Shown here in pieces: positions 1 to 7,613 of a stretch of DNA of 17,671 bases. This stretch comes from an uncultured Pseudomonadales bacterium. Lineage in GTDB: Bacteria > Pseudomonadota > Gammaproteobacteria > Pseudomonadales > Cellvibrionaceae. Both the position numbers and the translations under genes were made by a program. Under the pieces are notes generated by a model that was not told the origin of the DNA, searched no databases, and worked only from the letters and a program-made list of their open reading frames with translations. The DNA is taken from positions 1-17,671 of the forward strand of contig CALIUX010000190.1 of NCBI GenBank assembly GCA_938048505.1, written 5' to 3'. Position 1 is the first letter of the stretch. Every line of letters starts with the position of its first letter.

Positions 1-683
1 AATGTAGTAGACGTCACACCATTTAACGTCAGCGAGTCCTGAAGATAGTTTTCGTATTTAATTAAAAATGCGAGCTGATCAGGGCCAGTGTCATTGTCTG
101 TCCCCGTATTAGAACCCGTATGCGTAATGGTCAACATATTACCAATAGACGATACGGTCACATCAATTAAGCCCGCATCGACAATACCTGCTTTTATCTC
201 TGCACTAGAGGCTGGCAGCCCTAACGATTGCTCCACCCAGCTAAACAACGGGTCATCTATATTATCAAAGTAAATAAGCTGACCGCTATATGTGCCATTT
301 TCTAGATTGACCTTAATTGAACCTAGATAAGTATTTTCTTCATTATTGGACGAGCCCGCTGTTTGCGAGCCCAATATAATGATCTCTGCGCTAGTAGGGG
401 CAGCAGAAAGAGCAGAAAAATCAAAGGAGGTTGTGCCATATAAGCTATTTTGATAGGCAACATCCGAACCTATCATATCAGGCAAAAGGCCTCCATCAGT
501 GAAGGCTGGGCCAGGTAATACCGAATCACTAAGATTATATGTACTGTCTTCGCTAATAACGATTGGCGTCACGGTAAAAAAATCAGAAAAATTCTGCCCC
601 AACGCTGACGAAGGAAAAAATAGGGCAAAAAACGCAATCAGCACTATGCAATGCAACTTTATTTTTTTAATAGAACTTTCCAT
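1..683 (-). CDS. secreted protein of unknown function, N-terminal part only
   Basis: The frame starts with an ATG at 683 and stays open to the left edge, giving 227 residues with no stop, so the C-terminus lies outside the window. Residues 1-29 form a clear signal peptide: two to three lysines (K6, K7, K9), a hydrophobic core, then SSALG before Q30. The mature part is acidic, rich in Ser, Thr, Asn, Asp and Gly and has no membrane segment, as in exported or surface-attached proteins. I recognise no named domain. An in-frame TAA about 18 codons upstream and no other ATG support the start; the ribosome binding site is weak (GAG about 7 bases ahead). It is transcribed away from the Roadblock/BLUF operon, with about 670 bases between the two starts. 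An adhesin or matrix protein is possible but not shown. Confidence 0.75.
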   Translation of the reverse strand, partial: MESSIKKIKLHCIVLIAFFALFFPSSALGQNFSDFFTVTPIVISEDSTYNLSDSVLPGPAFTDGGLLPDMIGSDVAYQNSLYGTTSFDFSALSAAPTSAEIIILGSQTAGSSNNEENTYLGSIKVNLENGTYSGQLIYFDNIDDPLFSWVEQSLGLPASSAEIKAGIVDAGLIDVTVSSIGNMLTITHTGSNTGTDNDTGPDQLAFLIKYENYLQDSLTLNGVTSTT

Positions 684-1349
684 AGAAATCTCGATCAGCA
701 GAAAAAATCGTACAACATTCCCAAAAGGGGCATCTTAAGATAAGAACGTTTGAAAAATAAAAATAGCAATTTACAATAAAAAATTCTTAAAAAAACCTAT
801 ACATATAAAACAATATCAGCCTATTACCCTTTCGCTCATTTCTCAAATGAAATGAGGGTTTTCATCAAACCTTTTACATATTTTACAAGTTATCCAAATG
901 GAAGGGCTTATCGCCCCGAGACAATGAAGTGTATGTGGCACCAAAAGGAACATTATGGTGTCATCAAACATTAAAAAGACATTCCAAGCACAAAAAGCAT
1001 CATCATGAAATCCTTATGACAATTTGGAATTATGATCAAAAAGAATATAAAATTTATTTATTTGAAATCAAAAAACATAAAAATAAAATTAAAAAAATGT
1101 GACAAAAGCTTTCTTTTTGTAGATTACATCTATACTGCAATAGAATGAAAAACCCATAACAAATAAGCTCAAAAACCAACAAACGACAGACCGCTCACTC
1201 CCTATAAAAGCCTGTCATCTAACAACTAAGCGTAAAAATGCATTACCACAGAAAACAACCTAACATTAAAGAACATGCACCACAAATCAATCTAACACAC
1301 AAGAAATTTATTCATCAAATTATCTGTAATCATACAGAGGAGTCATAAT
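684..1349. other. AT-rich divergent intergenic region
   Basis: This stretch of about 670 bases separates the minus-strand secreted protein from the plus-strand Roadblock gene and must hold the promoters of both. It has long A and T runs and no convincing open frame. Visible elements are the inverted repeat at 835-856, a weaker hairpin (936-942 with 957-963, one G-T pair) and a TATACT box at 1131-1136 that could be a -10 element but has no good -35 at the usual spacing. If transcription started there, the leader would be about 200 bases. I cannot assign a promoter with confidence. Confidence 0.6.
835..856. repeat. 8-bp perfect inverted repeat (operator or hairpin candidate)
   Basis: CTCATTTC at 835-842 and GAAATGAG at 849-856 are perfect inverted copies around a 6-base loop. 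GGTTTT follows on the plus strand, so a weak terminator is possible, but no plus-strand gene ends here. Its place between two divergent genes fits an operator equally well. The function is inferred from position only. Confidence 0.45.
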
Positions 1350-1709
1350 ATGACGAGTATCGCTGATAGCATGGGAAAACTAATGAGCATAGACGGCGCT
1401 AAAGGCTGCTGCATTGTTGATTACACTTCAGGAATGGTTTTAGGAAAGGAAGGCGGCGGACTAGATTTAGAATTAGCCGCCGCTGGAAACTCTGAAGTGG
1501 TAAAGGCAAAAATGAAAACCATGAAGTCACTGGGTATTGACGGTGAAATTGAAGATATTCTAATTACACTTTCAGACCAATTGCACATTATCCGCCCTGC
1601 TTCTAAACATCAAGGCTTATTCATGTACTTAGTTCTAGATAAAGAGCGCTCAAACTTAGCATTAGCACGCCACACAGCTAGAACAATCGAAAATAATCTT
1701 GAGCTATAA
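1350..1709 (+). CDS. Roadblock/LC7 domain protein (first of two)
   Basis: This 119-residue protein is a single Roadblock/LC7 domain, the small alpha/beta fold that in MglB and dynein light chains dimerises and binds or regulates small GTPases. It matches a proteobacterial subfamily: residues 14-31 cover the first strands ending in SGMVLG, an AAAGNSEVVKAK helix lies in the middle, and the EDILITL strand is followed by HIIRP near residues 80-85. The start has a strong AGAGGA ribosome binding site 7 bases upstream. It is first in the plus-strand cluster, 183 bases ahead of the BLUF gene, and probably belongs to the same transcription unit, though a separate promoter for the BLUF gene is possible. 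It differs clearly from the second Roadblock protein at 3175. A cytoplasmic GTPase partner or regulator is the likely role; GAP activity is not shown. Confidence 0.9.
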   Translation: MTSIADSMGKLMSIDGAKGCCIVDYTSGMVLGKEGGGLDLELAAAGNSEVVKAKMKTMKSLGIDGEIEDILITLSDQLHIIRPASKHQGLFMYLVLDKERSNLALARHTARTIENNLEL

Positions 1710-1782
1710 ATCACTCAGATAAAAGCAACACCGAAAAAACTAAACACACTCCAAATACATAAATTATCGATCAGTAATATCA

Positions 1783-1822
1783 CAAGGGTAGCTTGCTTAC
1801 TAAAAAAAGTAAAAAACCCTTG
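1783..1822 (+). other. weak hairpin between Roadblock and BLUF genes
   Basis: CAAGGG at 1783-1788 pairs with CCCTTG at 1817-1822, and TTAC at 1797-1800 can pair with GTAA at 1809-1812 inside it. No T-run follows, so this is not a standard terminator. It could be an attenuator or processing site that sets the ratio of the first gene to the other three, or chance. Confidence 0.25.
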
Positions 1823-1892
1823 GATATTCTCTCAATCAATAGTCAAAATCATTAGACGAAGGATTTTTTCAATTTAATTTACAGAGGTAGTT

Positions 1893-2639
1893 ATGAGATG
1901 TTTCGCTTATATTAGTGAGGCTATAGTCGAATCTAAATCAATGATACCCAGTAATCTCAGTCTCATTGTAAAAGCCTCACGCATTAAAAATAGAAAATTA
2001 GGCGTAACGGGATTCATAAGCTACCGAGAAGGGTATTATCTTCAAATTATTGAAGGTAATCATGATGGTGTTGAACTGTTATATCAAAAGATAAAAGCAG
2101 ATACTCGGCATAAAAACATTCAAGTGATACTTGACACAAAGACTAGCAATTTTTTCTTTACACATTGGGATATGAGATTGGTCGCTTCGGTCAATAAAGA
2201 CCCAAACGTACTCAAACTGTTTTATCGTTACCGACCAATATTGGTCAGGCTGCCACCTGAAAAAATAGCGTTAATGAAAATATTTTTTCAGCACCCAATG
2301 TTTGACAATGATCATTCTCATGGCGAGCACTCAACTCAAACATTTAAAGAATATGAAATCAGCATGAAAGCATGGCCTAATTTTGCCAGTATCACTCCAT
2401 GCAATGAGATCATTGAGATTTGCGGCTATCTTATGCGTGGCCCAATGGGCTACCAAGATTTATTAGTGCAGTGCAGCGGTATTGACAGTAAAAAAATAGA
2501 CGAAGAACTCGGCATTTTAAATAATAAGGGGCTGTTAAATTATGGTAAAAAGACTACGGGAAAAAAATCAGCCCAACCACAACTTAGCATGCACTCTGCA
2601 TACAATAAACTTAAATCCTTCCTGTCTCGCATATCATGA
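1893..2639 (+). CDS. BLUF-domain blue-light receptor with C-terminal helical region
   Basis: Residues 1-100 form a BLUF domain, which binds flavin non-covalently and changes hydrogen bonding on blue light. The key residues are present: Tyr6, Asn33, Gln51 (in the YYLQIIEG stretch), Trp92 and Met94. Spacing from Asn to Gln to Trp matches characterised BLUF proteins, but Tyr6 to Asn33 is three residues longer. Residues 100-150 are probably the capping helices and linker. Residues 160-225 (P169, then PMGYQDLL and a helix ending in [10 protein letters not shown]) look like a small helical or winged-helix module; I cannot name it. No EAL, GGDEF or other enzyme domain is attached, so output must go through partners. 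An AGAGG ribosome binding site lies 5 bases before the ATG. The stop overlaps the GTPase start (ATGA), implying translational coupling and a shared pathway. Confidence 0.93.
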   Translation: MRCFAYISEAIVESKSMIPSNLSLIVKASRIKNRKLGVTGFISYREGYYLQIIEGNHDGVELLYQKIKADTRHKNIQVILDTKTSNFFFTHWDMRLVASVNKDPNVLKLFYRYRPILVRLPPEKIALMKIFFQHPMFDNDHSHGEHSTQTFKEYEISMKAWPNFASITPCNEIIEICGYLMRGPMGYQDLLVQCSGIDSKKIDEELGILNNKGLLNYGKKTTGKKSAQPQLSMHSAYNKLKSFLSRIS

Positions 2640-3178
2640 ATGAACAATACTTGAAACTTGCCATTGTTGGGCAAGTCGGAGCCGGCAAGACTACGCTGAT
2701 TAAAACGCTCAGCCAAATAGATCCATTGCAAACCGAAGCCAAGGCCAGCCAAGATATTGGTAAAGAATTTACGACTGTTGGCATTGATTATGGCCGTATT
2801 AATCTTGAAGAAGATTTAGCCGTTGGCTTGTATGGGGTTCCGGGGCAGTCACGCTTCTCTTTCATTTGGGATACAGTCAGCAAAGGCTTATGGGGCTTAG
2901 TTTTTTTAGTCAAGTATGATCCCCAAGCACACTACGAAGAACTAAAAGAGTTCTTGGCATTCTTCTTGACTAAAGATAAGAATGTAGCTTGCCTAGTAGG
3001 GTTGACTCACAGTGAAAACATAGATCAAAAAAATCTTATTAAAGCCTTTGATACGCTACAAAGCCTTATGTCTAGCCATAAAATGAATGTACCTGTATTC
3101 CCAGTTGATCCGCGTAGTAAAGACTCATCACGGCTTATTCTCAATACAATCAATACTTTAGGTGTAAGAGAAGCATGA
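2636..3178 (+). CDS. MglA/COG2229-like small Ras-type GTPase
   Basis: This 180-residue protein is a stand-alone small GTPase. The P-loop GQVGAGKTT is at residues 12-20 with Lys18 and Thr19, and switch I holds FTTVGIDYG near 45-53. Switch II reads GVPGQSRF at 67-74: as in MglA-type and COG2229 proteins, the Walker B Asp of Ras DTAGQ is absent while the Gln (Gln71) remains. The usual NKxD base-recognition motif is not visible; the equivalent strand ends in VGLTHSEN (121-128), so nucleotide preference should be tested. Family members cycle between GTP and GDP states and work with Roadblock/LC7 partners, as MglA does with MglB. It overlaps the BLUF gene upstream and a Roadblock gene downstream by four bases each, strong evidence that the three proteins act together. 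No membrane anchor or lipidation motif is seen. Confidence 0.92.
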   Translation: MNEQYLKLAIVGQVGAGKTTLIKTLSQIDPLQTEAKASQDIGKEFTTVGIDYGRINLEEDLAVGLYGVPGQSRFSFIWDTVSKGLWGLVFLVKYDPQAHYEELKEFLAFFLTKDKNVACLVGLTHSENIDQKNLIKAFDTLQSLMSSHKMNVPVFPVDPRSKDSSRLILNTINTLGVREA

Positions 3179-3594
3179 ACCAGCAAGAAATCAAAGAGAA
3201 ATTGAAAGGCGCACTGCAAGCCGCCATCAAAGACGAATTTAAAAGTAATAGCGAAATACTCATGATTAGCCTATGTACTACAGACGGCTTTCATATTCAC
3301 TCAGAAAGAACTGATGCATTTGACTTGGAAGAAACAAAAATGTCGGCTATGTCGAGCACACTTTTTTCACTCAGCAAAGCCTGTGCAGAGATACAAAAAG
3401 GGAATACATTAAACATTGCGACAGTTGAAACAGAAAACACGCACTTTTTCTTTTTAAAAACAGATATCTTAAACTTGAATTGCGTCTTATCTTTTGCTGT
3501 TCACTCAAAGCTATCTCTGGCCCAAGGCCGATTCCATGCCAAGAGACTATCTGAAAAGCTAGGCAACTTACCCAAAGAGGTTATCCCAGGCTAA
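3175..3594 (+). CDS. Roadblock/LC7 domain protein (second of two)
   Basis: This 139-residue protein is also Roadblock/LC7-like but of another subtype. An N-terminal charged helix (1-25) precedes [17 protein letters not shown] (27-43), then the central helix with [15 protein letters not shown] and a last helix from about 110. Such proteins are commonly encoded next to COG2229-type GTPases. Its ATG overlaps the GTPase stop (ATGA), so it is probably translated by reinitiation. With the first Roadblock protein it could form homodimers or a heterodimer; two distinct copies suggest different roles, for instance one GAP-like and one effector or adaptor. This is inference. It is the last gene of the cluster; 69 bases separate it from the convergent cyclase gene. 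Confidence 0.88.
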   Translation: MNQQEIKEKLKGALQAAIKDEFKSNSEILMISLCTTDGFHIHSERTDAFDLEETKMSAMSSTLFSLSKACAEIQKGNTLNIATVETENTHFFFLKTDILNLNCVLSFAVHSKLSLAQGRFHAKRLSEKLGNLPKEVIPG

Positions 3595-3663
3595 GTATAC
3601 GTTCCACTCAGCTACGTTCATTCAGCTCCGCTAGCATCACAATAGCTAGGATCTGTAAGTGGG

Positions 3664-5058
3664 CTATTTATTAATACGTATATTTTTATTTTGGAGACGC
3701 TCAGCAGCACTATTAAGCAATTCAACAACACGATCTTTGTCATAATTGCGAATTTTCTCTAAATCCATATGCATTGAAAAGCCTGCCATACTCTCTTCGA
3801 ACCACGTTTTACCCTTTCCAAGATCGCGCCGAAAATCACCTACTTGGTAGACTCGCACGGGGTGCGTAAGGCCTTTAACGGTGATCTCACCTTTATCCTT
3901 ACACATAACAACATCCTTAACCAAAGACCATGTCTGATGAGAGATGAGGATTTGACCAGGCTTTGCAGCACTTTCGAGACGCGAAGCAATATTGGCATGC
4001 GTCCCTAATACGGTGTAGTCCATGTAGTGGCTTGTACCAAAAGAACCTACCGTACAATACCCCGTATTAATACCCATTCGAATAAGCATGGGCTTTTTAA
4101 TACCTTGGTTATACCAGCGCGTTTGCAGCTCTTGCATTTTTTTGCGCATTTCAATTGCCATTGAAACACAGCGCAACGCGTCCATTTTCATGCCTTCACT
4201 TTGCGCATCGCCAAAGATGACCATGACGGCATCACCCATAAACTTATCGATGGTGCCTTTGTGCTTGGCAGCAATCCGTGCCATTTCGGTAAGGTATGAA
4301 TTGAGCAGCTCTGTTAACGTCTCAGCTTCTAGCTCTTCAGCAAGTGTACTAAAACCTTGAATATCAGAGAAAAAGACCGTTACGCGCTTTCTTTCGGTCG
4401 TTAAGGATTGTTCTTTATCTTCACTAATGGCCTTCCAAACCGTTGGTGGAAGATACCGCGCGAGCTTATATGTTTTAAGTTTATAGAGCGTATGCTCACT
4501 TGATAACTGCTGAACCTGCTCATTCAGCTTGGCAAGTTTAGAGTGTAAATAAACCGCATAAAACCCAAAATAAGCAATGATGGAGACTACACCGATGCTG
4601 GCTGCATTCATGTAGCTCGGGTAATGCCATTCTGGTTCGCGAATGAGCAAGCTGATGGCAACACCAGCCGCAACAAATCCCATATCCAACAACCACTTAC
4701 GCATACCACCATGAATCAAACTATTAAACTGCAAAGCCAAGAAAAACATGATAGTTGGCAAAACAGGGAAATGGCAAAAGCTCATGATCATCCCAATCAT
4801 TGCCGCATCAATACTCACAAAGCGGTCAAATAAGCGATACTGGCTCATTGCTTGGCGCTTGACGAGCAAGTAGCTAAGCATGGTGTAGGCAAACATCAAG
4901 CTCGCTACACCCAGCAGTACCCAGTCAATCGCAGACCATTTAATGTGGGTCAACGCAGTGGCTGCTGCTGCAAAACAGATTAAGGCGCGAATATTATGTT
5001 GTTGAGCAGATGCCTCTAAAACATGAGGCGTCGAAGCGTCTGCTGAGGCGTCGCTCAT
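3664..5058 (-). CDS. membrane-bound class III adenylate cyclase (CyaB-like)
   Basis: This protein makes cAMP from ATP. Numbering from the ATG at 5058 gives 464 residues, about the length of Pseudomonas aeruginosa CyaB. Residues 20-173 contain about five hydrophobic segments, resembling a MASE2-type sensor region, followed by a coiled-coil linker (174-195). The catalytic domain covers about 220-410: metal ligands Asp232 (in FSDIQGF) and Asp276 (in KFMGDAV), base-selecting Lys272 and Thr349 (Thr at this site is typical of class IIIb adenylate cyclases), and the transition-state pair Asn356 and Arg360 (NIASR). All catalytic residues are present. The ATG at 5058 has an AAAGAG site 7 bases upstream; the GTG two codons earlier is too close to it. 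It converges on the BLUF/GTPase operon, so co-transcription is impossible; a functional link is speculative. Confidence 0.92.
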   Translation of the reverse strand: MSDASADASTPHVLEASAQQHNIRALICFAAAATALTHIKWSAIDWVLLGVASLMFAYTMLSYLLVKRQAMSQYRLFDRFVSIDAAMIGMIMSFCHFPVLPTIMFFLALQFNSLIHGGMRKWLLDMGFVAAGVAISLLIREPEWHYPSYMNAASIGVVSIIAYFGFYAVYLHSKLAKLNEQVQQLSSEHTLYKLKTYKLARYLPPTVWKAISEDKEQSLTTERKRVTVFFSDIQGFSTLAEELEAETLTELLNSYLTEMARIAAKHKGTIDKFMGDAVMVIFGDAQSEGMKMDALRCVSMAIEMRKKMQELQTRWYNQGIKKPMLIRMGINTGYCTVGSFGTSHYMDYTVLGTHANIASRLESAAKPGQILISHQTWSLVKDVVMCKDKGEITVKGLTHPVRVYQVGDFRRDLGKGKTWFEESMAGFSMHMDLEKIRNYDKDRVVELLNSAAERLQNKNIRINK

Positions 5059-5518
5059 AAGCACACTCTTTATTATATTGGGTTAGCGATTTAAGCCGTG
5101 CAAATGACAGTTAGAGTACTTAAATGCATTCAGGTCATGTTATCTAGCAAGCTTGCAACTGACACCGCAAGCCACTCAAACCTAAAGTAATCAAGCCATC
5201 CATATGAATGAAGGTACAATTAGTTTTGTCAGACATTAAACGCCTTTTATGCCTAATTGTCTATATGGTGTTGATTGTACAAGCATAATTCAGCTCTAGT
5301 GCCTACCTCTAGAGTGATCGCTCCCTTTAAAATACGCAACCCGCCACCACACCCACTCACAAAGGCTATTCCAAAGTATAGTGAATATCACCTTACTTAA
5401 CCTTACAGGTCGTAAAAGCGTAAATTGAATGTTGCCTTTATATGACGACTTAGGTAAAGTTGCGCGCCTTGTTTGGTGCAAAGCCAGTATCAATACTGCA
5501 ATGCCAACATTAGGATTA
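5059..5518. other. intergenic region between cyclase and tRNA-Ser
   Basis: About 460 bases that hold the cyclase promoter (minus) and the tRNA promoter (plus). An 8-bp inverted repeat, ACAATTAG at 5216-5223 with CTAATTGT at 5253-5260, and a CTCTAG/CTAGAG pair near 5290-5312 are visible. I found no gene and no convincing -35/-10 pair. Open frames reaching into 5519-5606 are translations of the tRNA. Confidence 0.5.
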
Positions 5519-5606
5519 GGTGAGGTGTCCGAGTGGTCGAAGGAGCACGCCTGGAAAGTGTGTAGGTCGCAAGGCCTCGAGGGTTCGAATCCCTCCCTCA
5601 CCGCCA
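5519..5606 (+). tRNA. tRNA-Ser (anticodon GGA)
   Basis: The 88-base gene folds as a class II tRNA. The acceptor stem GGTGAGG at 5519-5525 pairs with CCTCACC at 5596-5602, then discriminator G5603 and an encoded CCA at 5604-5606. The anticodon stem is 5546-5550 with 5558-5562 (one G-T pair); the loop CTGGAAA gives anticodon GGA at 5553-5555, which reads UCC and UCU serine codons. A long variable arm, typical of tRNA-Ser, and a T-arm with GGTTCGAAT follow. No other tRNA is nearby and no integrase gene lies next to it. Confidence 0.97.
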
Positions 5607-6038
5607 TATTTAGCTATTTTTCCTTTATCAATTAATAGGTCAAGAATAGTATCTCCCTACAATTTTTGCCGTGGTGCGTAACTCCCATGGCAGAATGCAA
5701 AACAGCTTTACTACAACACCTCGCAACAAACCAAGTTGGAACCTATGCATTCCAAGCTCGCACTCTTAGGCATATCTGTCAAAATAGCCCTACTATAAAA
5801 CCACCGATACAGTACTCACCCAGCACCAAAGACCAAGGTGAAGTCCTTTGATTGAACAAGCTAATTCGGTTAATGTTTAACAAACTTTACAACAAGCTTA
5901 ATGATTCAGAAGCCCTCAGTAAGCCAATATGCCGCAACGTGTCTGAGAAAATTAGCGTACTTACCTACATATTTAATTCAATGTTTGATTAGTGACGCCC
6001 AACCAATAAGACATATGATTCGATTCCCTAAAGGTACC
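5607..6038. other. intergenic region after tRNA-Ser
   Basis: About 430 bases between the tRNA and the end of the cytochrome P460 gene. I see no gene, no duplicate of the tRNA 3' end that would mark an att site, and no strong terminator. A 61-codon plus-strand frame at 5666-5851 has no ribosome binding site and no recognisable features. Confidence 0.5.
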
Positions 6039-6671
6039 TTAAAATTTCACCTTACTGTACTGCTTTAATCGCGGGTAAAACTGGACAAACACATTGTCAT
6101 CAGCTGCATTTTTGTCGTGGCAATCATAGCAACCGCTTTCCTTAGAAAATGCCTTTGCAGTGGTTTTGCCTTTTTCGAAAATGGTATAAGCCCATGTTTC
6201 TTCAAATGCTTCGCTGTCTTTTATCGCAGCCTCCCCCCAAACCTGTTCAGTTTGATAGATGCCGCTATTGGACATCTCACTTTCATATTCGAATTGATAA
6301 ACTGTGGCAATAAACATTGTTTTCTCTGGGAATTGCCCAGTAAGCTTATAGTGCTCATAGGCCTGTGGTTTTATATACACATTTTTAAACATACCGGGCT
6401 TATGTTGACACCCTTGCACAGAATCATTTTTATTGGAATCAGCTGATACCTCGCTACCCATCTTAAAGTTATCGGCATAGGTCATACCGTTTGATGTGCC
6501 GATATGAATCCAGTGGTCAAAATTGTCGGGTATTGTGATTTGTCGATCTGGTGCATCAGTGTTTTCTTGTGCGATGCTAGGCAGTGCAATGATGCTGCAT
6601 AATATAAAGGCTGTCGCATAGGCGGCTGCCGTATTCGCCAGTGTTATTGCCGTAATTCCGGAGTAAAACAT
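6039..6671 (-). CDS. cytochrome P460-family c-type haem protein, exported
   Basis: The 210-residue product has an N-terminal hydrophobic segment (about 13-33) ending near SIAQ, consistent with export to the periplasm, although the n-region lacks the usual Arg or Lys. A c-type haem motif CYDCH is at 181-185, close to the C-terminus, followed by DNVFVQFYPRL, a pattern typical of cytochrome P460 proteins. Family members bind haem through CxxCH; in true P460s a lysine is also cross-linked to the haem, giving activity on hydroxylamine or nitric oxide. The cross-linking Lys cannot be assigned by eye, so activity on nitrogen oxides is not established. The ATG is supported by an AGAGGG site 5 bases upstream. 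It lies 159 bases downstream of the LytTR regulator on the same strand and may be a target or late gene of that unit. Confidence 0.8.
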   Translation of the reverse strand: MFYSGITAITLANTAAAYATAFILCSIIALPSIAQENTDAPDRQITIPDNFDHWIHIGTSNGMTYADNFKMGSEVSADSNKNDSVQGCQHKPGMFKNVYIKPQAYEHYKLTGQFPEKTMFIATVYQFEYESEMSNSGIYQTEQVWGEAAIKDSEAFEETWAYTIFEKGKTTAKAFSKESGCYDCHDKNAADDNVFVQFYPRLKQYSKVKF

Positions 6672-6830
6672 ATTGACCCTCTGCGTTGTCAGTGTGGTTA
6701 AAAGCTAAAGCGGAGTGTCAATGTAGCGAGAGGCGCATGCGACCTCAAAGGGGTATCGGTGGTTGACCGGTAGCTGGCGATTAACTGCAGAAATATGAGG
6801 TGGTTGGCTATTACATTTTAAGGGTCGTGC

Positions 6831-7613
6831 TTAGATTGCACCAAGCTTCGCTAATAGCCGATCGCGATAGGTTCTACTCACCTTAAAGACTTGCCCTGAT
6901 CTTAAAGCGGTATGATACTCGCCGTTATCGTCAGTGGTTAAATGGCTTATTTCACTGAGTTTTACGATGACGGAGCGATGAATTCTTAGGTAGTGTTGGG
7001 TATCTAGTTTAGCCTCGACATTCTTCATTGTTTCTCTCACTAGGTACTGCTTGTCACATGTGAAAAGTGTTACATAGTCTCCATCGGCTTGCACGCAGTG
7101 AACCTCACGAGCGCTGACTAGAAAGATTTTTCCATTAAGTCGAGAGATAAACGTTGCCGCAGGTGTTTTCTCGTGGCTCGAGTGACTATGACTGAGCTGT
7201 TGTAATTGTTCCGCGTGAAATGCTAGCTGCTTTTGGCGAATAGCTGTTCTGGCTCGAGCGAGTGAGTTTGATAACTCCTGATCGTCAACCGGTTTTAAAA
7301 GGTAGTCTATTGCCTCAACTTTAAAGGCGTTTATGGCATATTCACCATAAGCGGTTAGAAAAACCATCAGCGGCATATTTTCGCTATCTATAGCTTCAAT
7401 TACATCGAACCCAGAAATATTAGGCATTTTAATGTCGAGAAAGACGAGATCGGGCTTTTCGGACTCGATAGCTTTGATCGCTTGCTTACCCGTACTGCAT
7501 TCGCCGATGACCTCTATGCCTGCTTCTTTAGCTAGTAATAGGCGAACACCCTCGCGCGCAAGCGGCTCGTCATCTACCACCAAGACGCGCAGTTTAGTCA
7601 GTGAACTACTCAT
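6831..7613 (-). CDS. LytTR-family response regulator
   Basis: This 260-residue DNA-binding regulator has a receiver domain at 7-125: acidic pocket Asp14 and Asp15, phosphoacceptor Asp60 (VFLDIKMP), Thr87 (FLTAYGEYA) and Lys107 (LLKPVD). A Gln- and His-rich linker (128-150) leads to a LytTR DNA-binding domain at about 155-258 (FLVSAREVHCVQADGDYV, then YLRIHRSVIV). It belongs to the AlgR/LytR/YehT group, which bind paired direct repeats upstream of target genes. Its ATG lies inside the end of the kinase gene (8-base overlap), so the two are translationally coupled and form a cognate pair. The neighbours are not those of Pseudomonas algR, so I do not transfer that name. Confidence 0.95.
   Translation of the reverse strand: MSSSLTKLRVLVVDDEPLAREGVRLLLAKEAGIEVIGECSTGKQAIKAIESEKPDLVFLDIKMPNISGFDVIEAIDSENMPLMVFLTAYGEYAINAFKVEAIDYLLKPVDDQELSNSLARARTAIRQKQLAFHAEQLQQLSHSHSSHEKTPAATFISRLNGKIFLVSAREVHCVQADGDYVTLFTCDKQYLVRETMKNVEAKLDTQHYLRIHRSVIVKLSEISHLTTDDNGEYHTALRSGQVFKVSRTYRDRLLAKLGAI

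Noticed and set aside
88..738. Two plus-strand open frames at the left end
   Set aside because: They lie opposite the signal-peptide gene on the minus strand, which has better start, composition and continuity.
1098..1113. TGTGA half-site as a cAMP receptor protein site upstream of the Roadblock gene
   Set aside because: Only one half of the palindrome matches; TCACA is absent at the right spacing.
3631..3649. CTAGC/GCTAG hairpin between the convergent operon and cyclase
   Set aside because: Only 5 bp with a 9-base loop and no T-run on either side; too weak to call a terminator.
5296..5635. Open frames on both strands over the tRNA-Ser (103 codons minus, 68 codons plus)
   Set aside because: They contain the typical false peptides of tRNA-Ser translation (VREGFEPS on the minus strand, SEWSKEHAWKV on the plus strand). 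The tRNA fold explains the sequence.
5666..5851. 61-codon plus-strand open frame after the tRNA
   Set aside because: No ribosome binding site, no family resemblance and low-quality composition.
5519..6038. tRNA-Ser as an integration site of a genomic island
   Set aside because: No integrase gene and no second copy of the tRNA 3' end were found in the window.
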